Source of the DNA: Pseudolabrys sp.
GTDB lineage: Bacteria > Pseudomonadota > Alphaproteobacteria > Rhizobiales > Xanthobacteraceae
DNA length: 51,851 nucleotides
Direction of reading: 5' to 3'
NCBI GenBank assembly: GCA_022843325.1
Contig: JALHNV010000016.1
Coordinates: 1-51,851 of the forward strand
Shown here one piece after another: positions 40,634 to 48,280 of this stretch (position 1 is the first letter of the stretch; every line of letters begins with the position of its first letter). The notes beneath the pieces are model-generated. The model ran no database searches. It worked only from the letters and a program-made list of their open reading frames with translations, and was not told where the DNA came from. The translations under genes were made by a program, and so were the position numbers.

Positions 40634-40724
40634 CGAGCCTTTTATGAATCAAAATTACGTCGCTTCCGATCGGTGCGAAACTGTCGCGCGCCCGCATCCG
40701 CGCGCGCGAACAGAGGATCAAGTC

Positions 40725-41411
40725 ATGTTACAAGTAGCGTCCGCGTCCACCGCACCCGAAATCACCGACCATGAACCCGATGCCAAATTGATCGGCCTCG
40801 GCCGCGAATTCGACCGCGCCGGCGCCGAATTCGATGCGATCGAAATCCTTATGAATGAAATATCCGAGCGGGCTATTGCCGCAACTGAAAAGCCGCAAGC
40901 GCTGGCGTTCCGCGACGATGACCGGTCCTTGTTGGCTTGTTTCAACTTTCCGCCGCCGTCCGATGGTATCTATTCTTTCGACGCCGTCAGCGCGTTCCGG
41001 TCTGGCCGATGGGGCTTGGGCGATGCGGAGCTTGCCCGCAAGCGCGAGATCGTCGCCGCGTGGGACGATCTAAGCAATACGGTTGCCGCGGTGGCGGATG
41101 CACTCGGCCACGACGAATTGCGGTCCCAGTCTGCTAACGCTCTTGCCCGCGCGCGTGCGGCGGGAGAGCAGATCATGCGGCTGCCGGCGCGCTCGGTGGC
41201 CAGCCTGATCGTCAAGGCCCGCGCCGCGCGGTGGTGCAGCGGCGAGCCTGACGAATACCTCGCGGGTTCATTCAACGACAGCAACATCATCGAATCCCTT
41301 ATCGAGGATTTGCTGGCGATGGCCGATCAGCATCTGCCCTCACCGCTTGCACCTGGCGCACGCGCGGCGAATCAGGGCGGCGCCAAATCGCGCGATTCGG
41401 CGGCGGCGTAG
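40725..41411 (+). CDS. Hypothetical element protein
   Basis: 228 aa, soluble and mostly helical: AKLIGLGREFDRAGAEFDAI, then RALPARSVASLIVKARAARW-like sequence (LPARSVASLIVKARAARWCS) and IIESLIEDLLAMADQHL. This 'g..fd...ae.d......lpa.t..gl..Ka.a..w....s...Dl' arrangement is common among uncharacterised proteins of rhizobial islands. ATG 40725 follows AGAGGATCAAGTC; the frame is open to 40644 with no ribosome binding site. A hairpin follows at 41447-41472. Confidence 0.65.
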   Translation: MLQVASASTAPEITDHEPDAKLIGLGREFDRAGAEFDAIEILMNEISERAIAATEKPQALAFRDDDRSLLACFNFPPPSDGIYSFDAVSAFRSGRWGLGDAELARKREIVAAWDDLSNTVAAVADALGHDELRSQSANALARARAAGEQIMRLPARSVASLIVKARAARWCSGEPDEYLAGSFNDSNIIESLIEDLLAMADQHLPSPLAPGARAANQGGAKSRDSAAA

Positions 41412-41446
41412 CGTCGAATCGCTCGGCACCCTCAACTCAAAACCAC

Positions 41447-41472
41447 GCGCCCGGCCCTTATTTGCCGGGCGC
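41447..41472. terminator. Possible terminator hairpin
   Basis: GCGCCCGGC / GCCGGGCGC, 9-bp stem, loop CCTTATTT. No T-tract follows, so termination on the plus strand is doubtful. 41412-41671 otherwise shows no gene. Confidence 0.4.
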
Positions 41473-41671
41473 AAACGCAATACGTGGTCGCACCCCCCTT
41501 GCCAGAAAAGCAAGACGAGCGATTGTTCGGGCGATTGAAACGGCGAGGCCGACGCGAGACCGAATGTCGGCCTCCTTGCCTGTCGATGGCCTTGCGGCGC
41601 GTTTTTTATCCGACACTAATATGCTCGACACATAGACGGCCGACCACGCGTTTTTAATCTGGAAACGTATA

Positions 41672-42169
41672 ATGGCTCGCAAAGCGACAAAACTGAAACC
41701 GGTACTGCCGCCGGTGCGCGAACGTCGCCAACCGGTTCTTCTACAGCTTCACACCCGAGGCACGCTAAGCAAGTGCTCAGCGACTTCGCGACTAATGCTC
41801 GCCGCCGGCGAACACTGGCGTCGCCTAATGGACAATAGTCAAGATACAGGCAATCGATCCAATCTACCGATTTGCGAGCGGGTCGATAACTCAATTTCAC
41901 AGGCCGCTATCGACGGCAGGGTGATTCGAACAATCGACGCGAGCAAGGAGTCCGTCGCCCGCCAACAACAGGCCGCTCTGGCACGCAAAAACATTGGCCC
42001 TTACTCTGCTGCCGTTCTTGATGCCATTGTGTGCGATGATCTCGAAATCGATAATGCCGCCATCCGCCTCTATGGCGTAGCCAACAAGATTACAACTACG
42101 GAAACAAGGGAGCGCCTGCGCACGTCGCTCCAAACTTTTGCTGCTGCGATGCGCTTACCGGGTACCTAA
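41672..42169 (+). CDS. Hypothetical element protein
   Basis: 165 aa, soluble: basic start (MARKATKLKPVLPPVRERRQ), then LMLAAGEHWRRLMDNSQDTG and AVLDAIVCDDLEIDNAAIRL with a helical end (ETRERLRTSLQTFAAAMRLP). No named family is certain; the second half recalls small DNA-binding or replication-linked domains of rhizobial phages, but I would not assign one. ATG 41672 has GGAAACGTATA upstream. Its last codons lie inside the second 85-bp repeat. Base use is AT-richer than neighbouring chromosomal genes. Confidence 0.6.
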   Translation: MARKATKLKPVLPPVRERRQPVLLQLHTRGTLSKCSATSRLMLAAGEHWRRLMDNSQDTGNRSNLPICERVDNSISQAAIDGRVIRTIDASKESVARQQQAALARKNIGPYSAAVLDAIVCDDLEIDNAAIRLYGVANKITTTETRERLRTSLQTFAAAMRLPGT

Positions 42170-42235
42170 GAAGGATTCTTCTTGTGAGGTACCTGGGACC
42201 GCTCCTATATAGGACCATACCGAATTGTGCCCGGC
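42151..42235 (+). promoter_or_regulatory. 85-bp promoter-like repeat, copy 2
   Basis: Matches 37351-37435 without gaps. It contains TTGTGA (42182-42187), 18 nt, TATATA (42206-42211), and GGTACC at 42161 and 42188. AAGAAGGATTCTTCTT between them forms an inner hairpin in this copy. A terminator-like hairpin follows at 42229, between this repeat and the next gene. Confidence 0.6.
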
Positions 42236-42261
42236 CGAGCCCTGCTCGCGCCGGGCTTTTT
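42229..42261 (+). terminator. Terminator or attenuator hairpin before 42286
   Basis: GCCCGGC (42229-42235) and GCCGGGC (42251-42257) around a 15-nt loop, followed by TTTTTAT. It ends the preceding gene, but it also sits downstream of the promoter-like repeat, so it may act as an attenuator for the next gene. Confidence 0.65.
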
Positions 42262-42285
42262 ATTTCAACCAACTTGGAGTTACCC

Positions 42286-42897
42286 ATGCCGAAAGCAATC
42301 GAGGCAAAGCCCGGCCTTGACCAGGAGCAATTCGCCAGTCTCATGCAGATGAGCCGCGCTGACGTTCGGGCACTGACGCTTGATCTGCCGTTCGCGGCAG
42401 GGACAAGCGATCTCATCTCCCAGATGCGTCGGGAGGGTCGCGGGGTCCGTTATAGCTATCAGGAGGCGCTCGCGATCGAGGCCGCCCGACAGCTGGCCGA
42501 CGATGGCGGCCTCTCAATGGCAAATGCGATGCGGATCGTGGGGTCCGGGGTCGGCAATTTCTGCGCATCTTCCGAAAAGGATCGCAGCAAGGTCCTGTCC
42601 GACTTCTGGGTCGGCGCGGCCCGCGCCCGCAATTCGTGGGGAAAGGAGCCGCGCGGGACCTATCCGGTGACGAGCTTCGGCCGTGCGGAATATTGGTCGG
42701 GAGCTCACTTTTTCGGGTCGCTCGATGTGGTGTTCGGCGAACTTCGCTACTGGCAGACCTTTGACGAGATTCAGCATCCCGACTCGGACTCGGCTGCGAT
42801 TTTCCTCACAAACATTTCTGCCGCCGACCGCCGCCTGCGCAAGCGCGCAGGTGCGCTCGGAATCAAGATCGGCGAGACCGAATTTTCGGCGGACTGA
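42286..42897 (+). CDS. Hypothetical element protein
   Basis: 203 aa, soluble. LDQEQFASLMQMSRADVRAL looks like a short helical start; then RYSYQEALAIEAARQLADDG with LSMANAMRIVGSGVGNFCAS resembles MerR-like or regulator-type helices, and the rest (TSFGRAEYWSGAHFFGSLDV) is unfamiliar. ATG 42286 has a good ribosome binding site (TTGGAGTTACCC). It lies 33 nt upstream of the capsid gene, so it could be its regulator or part of the structural module. No function assigned. Confidence 0.6.
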   Translation: MPKAIEAKPGLDQEQFASLMQMSRADVRALTLDLPFAAGTSDLISQMRREGRGVRYSYQEALAIEAARQLADDGGLSMANAMRIVGSGVGNFCASSEKDRSKVLSDFWVGAARARNSWGKEPRGTYPVTSFGRAEYWSGAHFFGSLDVVFGELRYWQTFDEIQHPDSDSAAIFLTNISAADRRLRKRAGALGIKIGETEFSAD

Positions 42898-42930
42898 TCC
42901 CGTTCAATCATCAGCCTAGAGGCTCACAGA

Positions 42931-44859
42931 ATGTCCAAAGTTGCCCAACGGCGCCGGCGCGAACCGGCGCCGCAAGCATTTTTTACCCGGCGCGCCAGCG
43001 TGCCGGCATCGTCATACAATGCGGCAACCGGCACGTTTGCTGCCGTGATCGCGACCGAGACGCCCGTCCTGCGGCGTTCGTTCGACGGCGATTATCTCGA
43101 AGTGCTGTCGATCAAACCAGGAGCCGTCCGCCTGGGCCGCCTGCAATCGGGTGCCGCGCCCTTGCTCGACTCGCACCGCGCAAACTCGGCGCGGGACCAA
43201 ATCGGAATTGTGGCCGGCGCGCGGATCGAGAATGCGCAGTTGGTGATCGATGCGCGCCTGTCCGCGCGCGACGATGTGAAGCCGATTGCGTCCGACCTCG
43301 CCGGCGGCACGCCGCCGAATGTCAGCGTCGGTTACCGCGTTTATGCCAGCGCAGAAAGCCGAACGCCCGAAGGAATGCTCGTCATAACGCGCACGGATTG
43401 GGAGCCGTTTGAAGCTTCATTCGTGCCGATACCTGCCGACCCGAAAACCCACGTCCGCAAAGGAAACAGCATGGACCCCGACGAACTCGAAACCGAGACC
43501 CACACCGAAATCGAAACCCGCGCGCAACGCGCCGACGGCATTGACGACGATCCGCCGGCGCACACGATGTCGGACCGGCATGCGCGGGAGGCCTACACGA
43601 TCGCCGCGCGCGCCGGCCTGCCGGCCGACTTCGCTTGCAAGCACATCGACAACGGCGGCACGCTCAAGGAATTTCGTACCATCGTTATCAACCGCCAGGC
43701 CGACGAAGCGGATCGCACGAAATCGATTTCGAACCGCAGCGGCGACGGCGGCGAAACGTTGGATAACCCCGACTTCCTCGGCCGTGCGATCGAGAACGCG
43801 CTCTACGCCAGAATGGCCGGCAAGGCGCCGGCCGGGCCGGCAACGGAACTCATGGGCCGATCGGCGCTCGAAATGGGCACGATGCTTTTGGAGGCCCGCG
43901 GCGAGAAAGTCACCTGGGCGAACCGCGATCGCCTGGCCGAACAGGTCATGACGCGCCACGCCGGATGGGGCGCTGCCGGCGGCTATCACACCACGAGCGA
44001 TTTCCCGACGCTGCTGCTCGGCGCCGGCAACCGCGTCATGCTCGACGCCTATAAGGCAGCCGAGTGCCCCTTGAAGGCCCTGGCCGTTCGCCGCGATGCC
44101 GCCGATTTCCGGCCGACGACGATGGTCAAAATCTCCGACGCGCCGGAATTGCTCGAAGTTCTGGAAAGCGGTGAGATTAAATACGGTAGCCGAAGCGAGG
44201 CCAAGGAGGGATTCCGCCTCAAGACCTATGCGCGAATCTTCTCAATCTCCCGAAATGCCCTGATCAACGACGACCTCAACGCGTTTGCGGATTCTAGCCG
44301 CGCTTGGGGGCGTTCTTCGGCAGAGCTTGAGGCCAAGCTGATCGTTAGCCTGTTCACGGCAAATTCCGGCGACGGCGCTGATCTCGACGACGGCGACCCG
44401 CTGTACACGACCGCCCGTGGCAACAAGGCCGCGTCGGGTGCAGTCATTGGCGAAGCCGGCTTCACCGAAGCCCGCAAGGCCATGCGCGAGATGAAGGGCC
44501 TCGACGGCGTGACGCCGGTCAGTATCACGCCGCGACACCTGGTCGTCGGCGCGGCCAAGGAAACGGAGGCGGAAAAAATGCTGGCGGCCATTGCCGCCGC
44601 GAAAACTTCGGACGTCAATCCGTTCGCCGGCAAGATCACTCTGCACATCGAGCCCCGATTCAGCGGCAACGCCTGGCGACTGTTCGCCGATCCGTCCGAG
44701 ATTCCGACCGTGGTGATCGGCTATCTCAACGGCGCTGCCGGGCCGAGCCTGGCGACCTTGGAAGGTTGGACCACGCTGGGCACTGAATTCCGCGCGACAC
44801 TGGATTTCGGCTGCGGCCTGGCCGACTGGCGGGGCACGTACCTGAACCCCGGCAACTGA
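42931..44859 (+). CDS. Fused prohead protease and major capsid protein
   Basis: 642 aa. Residues about 40-165 match the HK97-type prohead protease: LEVLSIKPGAVRLGRLQSG, then His in APLLDSHRANSARD (about 82), catalytic Ser in PPNVSVGYRV (about 132), and DWEPFEASFVPIPADP. A linker rich in acidic residues follows. From about 270 the sequence resembles Mu gpT-like capsids (FPTLLLGAGNRVMLDAYKAA, RIFSISRNALINDDLNAFAD, VSITPRHLVVGAAKETEAEK). Fusions of this kind exist in some Mu-like phages. ATG follows AGAGGCTCACAGA. No portal or terminase is next to it. Confidence 0.85.
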   Translation: MSKVAQRRRREPAPQAFFTRRASVPASSYNAATGTFAAVIATETPVLRRSFDGDYLEVLSIKPGAVRLGRLQSGAAPLLDSHRANSARDQIGIVAGARIENAQLVIDARLSARDDVKPIASDLAGGTPPNVSVGYRVYASAESRTPEGMLVITRTDWEPFEASFVPIPADPKTHVRKGNSMDPDELETETHTEIETRAQRADGIDDDPPAHTMSDRHAREAYTIAARAGLPADFACKHIDNGGTLKEFRTIVINRQADEADRTKSISNRSGDGGETLDNPDFLGRAIENALYARMAGKAPAGPATELMGRSALEMGTMLLEARGEKVTWANRDRLAEQVMTRHAGWGAAGGYHTTSDFPTLLLGAGNRVMLDAYKAAECPLKALAVRRDAADFRPTTMVKISDAPELLEVLESGEIKYGSRSEAKEGFRLKTYARIFSISRNALINDDLNAFADSSRAWGRSSAELEAKLIVSLFTANSGDGADLDDGDPLYTTARGNKAASGAVIGEAGFTEARKAMREMKGLDGVTPVSITPRHLVVGAAKETEAEKMLAAIAAAKTSDVNPFAGKITLHIEPRFSGNAWRLFADPSEIPTVVIGYLNGAAGPSLATLEGWTTLGTEFRATLDFGCGLADWRGTYLNPGN

Positions 44860-45003
44860 CGATAGTCTCGCGGGGGGAGTATCCGATCGGCGCGCGGCCC
44901 GTCGATATTGAAAGGAAAGTCGACCTCCCGGCCCCCGCGAGATTCACGCTTCATTGTCCGGGTCAAGGACGACACGGCCGCACCAATTCATATCAGGTTC
45001 GAC

Positions 45004-45408
45004 ATGAGCACCCTCATCACGATCGACGAGGCGGCAGCGCGCTTGCGCAAGACAGCGCGCTGGCTGCGGGAATGGCTGCGGGAAAATCCCGCGGACGATC
45101 ACGGCCAGCCTTTCTTTTTGCAGGCTGGCCGAAACCGCCTTTTCTCGTCGACGGATGTTGCTAGGATCGAAACTCATATCCGCGAGTTGACCCGATGCCG
45201 CTTAAACTCATCCCGCCGCGCCAAGGCAAAACACCGTACTGGTCGGTGCGCGGCACCTATCTCGGGCAGCACGTTGACAGAAGCACTCGCACTGGCAAGC
45301 GGTCAGTCGCCGCGAAATTCGTTCGACTTTGGGAAGAAGAGATCGAGCGGGGCGAATTTGTCACTCGTCACGAACTCGACTTTGCCGCCGCCGCCATCAA
45401 CTACATGA
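45004..45408 (+). CDS. HTH (excisionase-like) protein overlapping the integrase
   Basis: 134 aa. The first 60 residues, STLITIDEAAARLRKTARWL and REWLRENPADDHGQPFFLQA, with NRLFSSTDVARIETHIREL, look like a MerR/excisionase-type winged HTH that recognises DNA. The tail (Ser/Thr/Arg/Pro-rich) overlaps the integrase start by 214 nt in another frame. Either the long overlap is real or the true protein is shorter. A small HTH gene just before a tyrosine integrase is typical of phage and island excision modules. Confidence 0.65.
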   Translation: MSTLITIDEAAARLRKTARWLREWLRENPADDHGQPFFLQAGRNRLFSSTDVARIETHIRELTRCRLNSSRRAKAKHRTGRCAAPISGSTLTEALALASGQSPRNSFDFGKKRSSGANLSLVTNSTLPPPPSTT

Positions 45409-46253
45409 AGGCCGGCGGCGAACGCCGCTACCTGACGCCGTTGATCAATCATTTTGGCCAAACGCCGCTCCGGCAAATCAAGCAGGTGGCGATCGAGCTT
45501 GCGGCTGACACTCTCTACCCGAATGCGACGGCCGCGACAAAGAACCGCCAAGTGTACTCGCCGATCTCGGCGATCCTGAAACATGCCGGGCCGGAATACG
45601 ATTTCAAGCTGCGCCGGCCAAAGGGGTCGCGGGGCCGCGTCGTCACCCGGTGGCTGTGGCCCGAGCAGGCCGAAGCCATTTTCGCCGGCGCAGCCAAGAT
45701 CGATCCGGAGTTTGAAATCCTTATTCGCTTCCTGTGCTACACCGGGTGCCGGATCAGCGAAGCCCTGCGGCTGACCTGTAACGAGGTTCGGCTTACTGAG
45801 TCGTTCGCCTATGTGCGAACCTCGAAAAATGGCGACCCGCGCGCCGTGTTCCTGCCACCGCACCTGGTCGCCGACCTGGCGAACCATCCGCGCGGCCTAG
45901 AGCGGGGCGACGGCCGCGTTTTCCGCTTCCACCGGGGCGGCGGCTTACGAAACCATCTTAACGCCGCCTGCGCCCTCGCCAGCGGCCTGGAAAAGCCGAA
46001 GCGCGAGAAGCGCAGCGGCCAGCCCGTCAAGCAGGCTCACGGCCTCGACTGGGTCAATTTCCACACGTTCTGTCACACGTATGCGACCTGGATGCGCCGC
46101 TACGCTGGCCGCGATACCAAGGGCCTCGTCGGCACCGGACGTTGGCGGTCAGAGCAGTCGGCTTCCCGCTATGCGCACGTGGTGCCGAGTGAGGATGCAC
46201 GGGCGGGTGAAATGCTTCCAGCGCTGAAGCAGATTCCCAGGCACTCGAAATGA
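45195..46253 (+). CDS. Tyrosine recombinase / integrase
   Basis: 352 aa. An N-terminal arm and core-binding domain (MPLKLIPPRQGKTPYWSVRG, then FVRLWEEEIERGEF) precede the catalytic domain with the first Arg in CYTGCRISEALRLT (R186), Trp in GTGRWRSEQSA (W317) and Tyr in SRYAHV (Y326). The HxxR box reads H290-T-F-C293, with TGT at 46071-46073, so the second catalytic Arg is missing. The gene lies near attR, reads toward it, and is the likely integrase of the element. Confidence 0.92.
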   Translation: MPLKLIPPRQGKTPYWSVRGTYLGQHVDRSTRTGKRSVAAKFVRLWEEEIERGEFVTRHELDFAAAAINYMKAGGERRYLTPLINHFGQTPLRQIKQVAIELAADTLYPNATAATKNRQVYSPISAILKHAGPEYDFKLRRPKGSRGRVVTRWLWPEQAEAIFAGAAKIDPEFEILIRFLCYTGCRISEALRLTCNEVRLTESFAYVRTSKNGDPRAVFLPPHLVADLANHPRGLERGDGRVFRFHRGGGLRNHLNAACALASGLEKPKREKRSGQPVKQAHGLDWVNFHTFCHTYATWMRRYAGRDTKGLVGTGRWRSEQSASRYAHVVPSEDARAGEMLPALKQIPRHSK

Positions 46254-46828
46254 GCGCTCCCGAGGAAACGCGCCGTCAGGGCAAATTCGATCTGGATTGG
46301 TCAAGCGCCGATCCAGAGATGGCGAAGGTAATTTTAAAGCAGGGCGAACTTAGACTTGATGCGCAGTTGCGCATTGCGCTGGCCGCGGATCAAAGAGCGA
46401 TGGTTTCAGCCGGCATCTGCGCGGCGTTTGCCGCTGCTGTCACGACAGCGACTATCGCAAATTTCTCTCAGTTCAAGGCGGTCGATACCGCTATGGCGGG
46501 AGCAGTCACGGCGGCGACGCTGCTTGTCGCGGCTGGCATGTTCTTGCGGTGTGCGCGGCCGGTAAAATTTAAGCCACCCGGCAACGAACCAAAAGAATGG
46601 TTTTCAGTGCGTGACGACGATACGCTTGCGATAGCTCTCGGTGGAGAATGCGAGAACTATCAACAATGGATCGACGAAAACAATAAAACTCTAACAGAGA
46701 ACGCGCATCGGTACTGGATTGGCGTAAAACTTGCGGTCGCCGCTCCGGTCATTGGCGGCATCACCTTCCTCGCGCCGCACCTCCCTTTCCACCTCCCGTG
46801 GATCCTTGTGTCCCTGCGCCTTTTGTGA
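46250..46828 (+). CDS. Element membrane protein beside integrase
   Basis: 192 aa with three hydrophobic stretches: AMVSAGICAAFAAAVTTATI, TAMAGAVTAATLLVAAGMFL and AVAAPVIGGITFLAP. A charged start (LKQGELRLDAQLRIALAADQ) and a middle stretch (ARPVKFKPPGNEPKEWFSVR) are soluble. Similar membrane proteins occur next to integrases in rhizobial prophages; the function is unknown and could be exclusion, defence or lysogenic cargo. Its ATG overlaps the integrase stop by 4 nt, so the two are co-transcribed. AT content is higher than around it. Confidence 0.65.
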   Translation: MSAPEETRRQGKFDLDWSSADPEMAKVILKQGELRLDAQLRIALAADQRAMVSAGICAAFAAAVTTATIANFSQFKAVDTAMAGAVTAATLLVAAGMFLRCARPVKFKPPGNEPKEWFSVRDDDTLAIALGGECENYQQWIDENNKTLTENAHRYWIGVKLAVAAPVIGGITFLAPHLPFHLPWILVSLRLL

Positions 46829-46976
46829 CGCCATCGGAACCACCGCCAGGCTTCCCGCCACTATTTCCCGTGCGCACGCCGCCGCTTGTTTGTCCGGCGC
46901 GCGACCCGCCCGAGGGACCGGAGCCGCCGGAGTGACCGCCTCCCCTTACTGAACCGCCACCGCCTTTAGTGCTCAT
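46761..46976 (-). CDS. Possible Gly-rich small protein
   Basis: 71 aa, low complexity: MSTKGGGGSVRGGGHSGGSG followed by more Gly/Ser/Thr and basic residues. It overlaps the end of the membrane-protein gene by 68 nt on the other strand. AGCGGGGC lies some 8 nt before the ATG. Low-complexity frames arise easily in GC-rich DNA, so this may not be a gene. Confidence 0.3.
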   Translation of the reverse strand: MSTKGGGGSVRGGGHSGGSGPSGGSRAGQTSGGVRTGNSGGKPGGGSDGVTKGAGTQGSTGGGKGGAARGR

Positions 46977-47121
46977 TGTGTGCGCCCCGCTTTTGAAACG
47001 ACGACTCGTGCAGCACGGCAAGATAGCACTGCCATTCACCCATCGGGACTGCCCAGCAGGAATATCCGGGGAAAATGTTGATCTGCGAAGCTATCTCATT
47101 GAATCTGCTTAGATTGTATTC

Positions 47122-47172
47122 CCCTTCACACGGGTGGGGTCATAGGTTCAATCCCTATACCGCCCACCATTT
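47122..47172 (+). repeat. attR: partial tRNA-Val copy
   Basis: 51 bp identical to 36242-36292. Only the tRNA 3' part is present, so it is not a functional tRNA. 47040-47195 otherwise contains no gene. Confidence 0.92.
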
Positions 47173-47195
47173 CCTTCTTCTCCGCACCGTAAACT

Positions 47196-48215
47196 TTACG
47201 CCACCATCTTCTCGAAGTGCGCCTCGAACGGCGACTCGTGCGTGTCGCCGGAGGCCGGCAGACCCTGCACCGCCTTGACCAGCTTGGCCGACAGCTTCCT
47301 GGCCGCGGCCTCGCGCGGATGCAGTTCGTCCCACCACTCGGTGTCCTTGATGGTGCCGCGCAGATCGACAAACCGGAAATTCTTTTCGTGTGCGCCCTGC
47401 AGCGCCTTCAGCCGGTTGTTGAAGTGGTCGATCATCACCTTGACGATGGCGTTGCACAGCGCCGGCCGGTGCAGCGGGTCGAGGCCCTGCCGCGCCATCG
47501 GCCCGCCGAGCCACGGCCCGTTATCCTGCGGGATCGCGTAGTCATAGCCATGCCCGAGCACGATGACGTGCGGCGTGCGTAGCTTCACCTCGCGGATCAA
47601 GGCATCGTAGGTGCCGATCACGACGTTGAGGTTGGCGAAGAAATCCGGGTTGAGATAATACGGCGCGTCCGACGCCTTGGCGTGATCGACGTCGAACAGC
47701 TCGAGGAAGCGCCACAGCTCGCCGCCGCCGAGAACGTCGTTGCCGCCGGCCGAAAACAGCAGCACATCGGACGACTTCAGGAAGGGCCAGAACTGCCCCT
47801 TCAGCACCATGTGCGCCAGTGTGTCGCCCCAGTGCGCGAGGTTCATGGTGGCAAAATTCGGCTGCAGGAAATCGATCATGGTGCTGGGCACCACCGGTTC
47901 GGCCTCGGGCAGCTTGAACCAGGAGTCGCCTTCCGCGATCAGCGGCAGCTTGCGTTTGAAGCTGGCCGGCTTGGCCGTTGCGGCGATGCGGTTGAAGTCG
48001 AGCACGATGCCGGCGTCGCGCAGCATCGGCCCGGCCAGCGCCTGCGCGCTCGGCGCGTTCTCGACGTCGACCGTATCGGTATTGATGCCGATGTCGAAGT
48101 CGAACGGCATGCCCGGCTTCGGCTTGGCGGTGAAGAAGCGATGCGCTTCCTTCTCGCTCAGCGTCCGGCTTTGAATTTTCTCCAGCACCTTATGCAAGGC
48201 GACTTTGGCGACCAT
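47196..48215 (-). CDS. SGNH/GDSL-type hydrolase-like protein
   Basis: 339 aa, no signal peptide. SGNH blocks are in order: IAEGDSWFKLP with the nucleophile Ser (about 98), Gly in the block II region, LLFSAGGNDVLGGG (Asn about 159) and WWDELHPREA (Asp about 296, His about 299). These residues make the serine-esterase triad plus oxyanion hole. The N-terminal 90 residues are an unknown extension. The substrate is not predictable. ATG 48215 follows GGGGGATAGCATC. First chromosomal gene to the right of attR. Confidence 0.8.
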   Translation of the reverse strand: MVAKVALHKVLEKIQSRTLSEKEAHRFFTAKPKPGMPFDFDIGINTDTVDVENAPSAQALAGPMLRDAGIVLDFNRIAATAKPASFKRKLPLIAEGDSWFKLPEAEPVVPSTMIDFLQPNFATMNLAHWGDTLAHMVLKGQFWPFLKSSDVLLFSAGGNDVLGGGELWRFLELFDVDHAKASDAPYYLNPDFFANLNVVIGTYDALIREVKLRTPHVIVLGHGYDYAIPQDNGPWLGGPMARQGLDPLHRPALCNAIVKVMIDHFNNRLKALQGAHEKNFRFVDLRGTIKDTEWWDELHPREAAARKLSAKLVKAVQGLPASGDTHESPFEAHFEKMVA

Positions 48216-48280
48216 GATGCTATCCCCCGAGGTTAAAAAGGGGGAGAATATCGCGGCGTCACAACCGGAGATAGTGTCGC

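Larger units (their letters stand above)
36242..47172. mobile_element. 10.9-kb tRNA-Val-integrated phage-like element
   Basis: Bounded by 51-bp direct repeats of the tRNA-Val 3' end. Contents from left: small unknown genes, a symmetric iteron array, an 85-bp promoter-like repeat, a second repeat array, tail chaperone with frameshift extension, tape-measure gene, a densely structured non-coding stretch, three unknown genes, a second 85-bp repeat, protease-capsid fusion, HTH protein, tyrosine integrase, membrane protein and a Gly-rich ORF. Terminase, portal, tail tube, baseplate, lysis and replication genes are not recognised. Its phage genes are out of normal order (tail before head). It is either a decayed prophage or a small satellite-like element. 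Confidence 0.88.

Noticed and set aside
44721..44975. 84-residue minus-strand frame after the capsid gene
   Set aside because: Mostly antisense of the capsid C-terminus; no ribosome binding site or domain.
47122..47172. A second tRNA-Val gene
   Set aside because: Only the 3' 51 bp are present; acceptor 5' strand and D-arm are missing, so it is an attachment-site copy.
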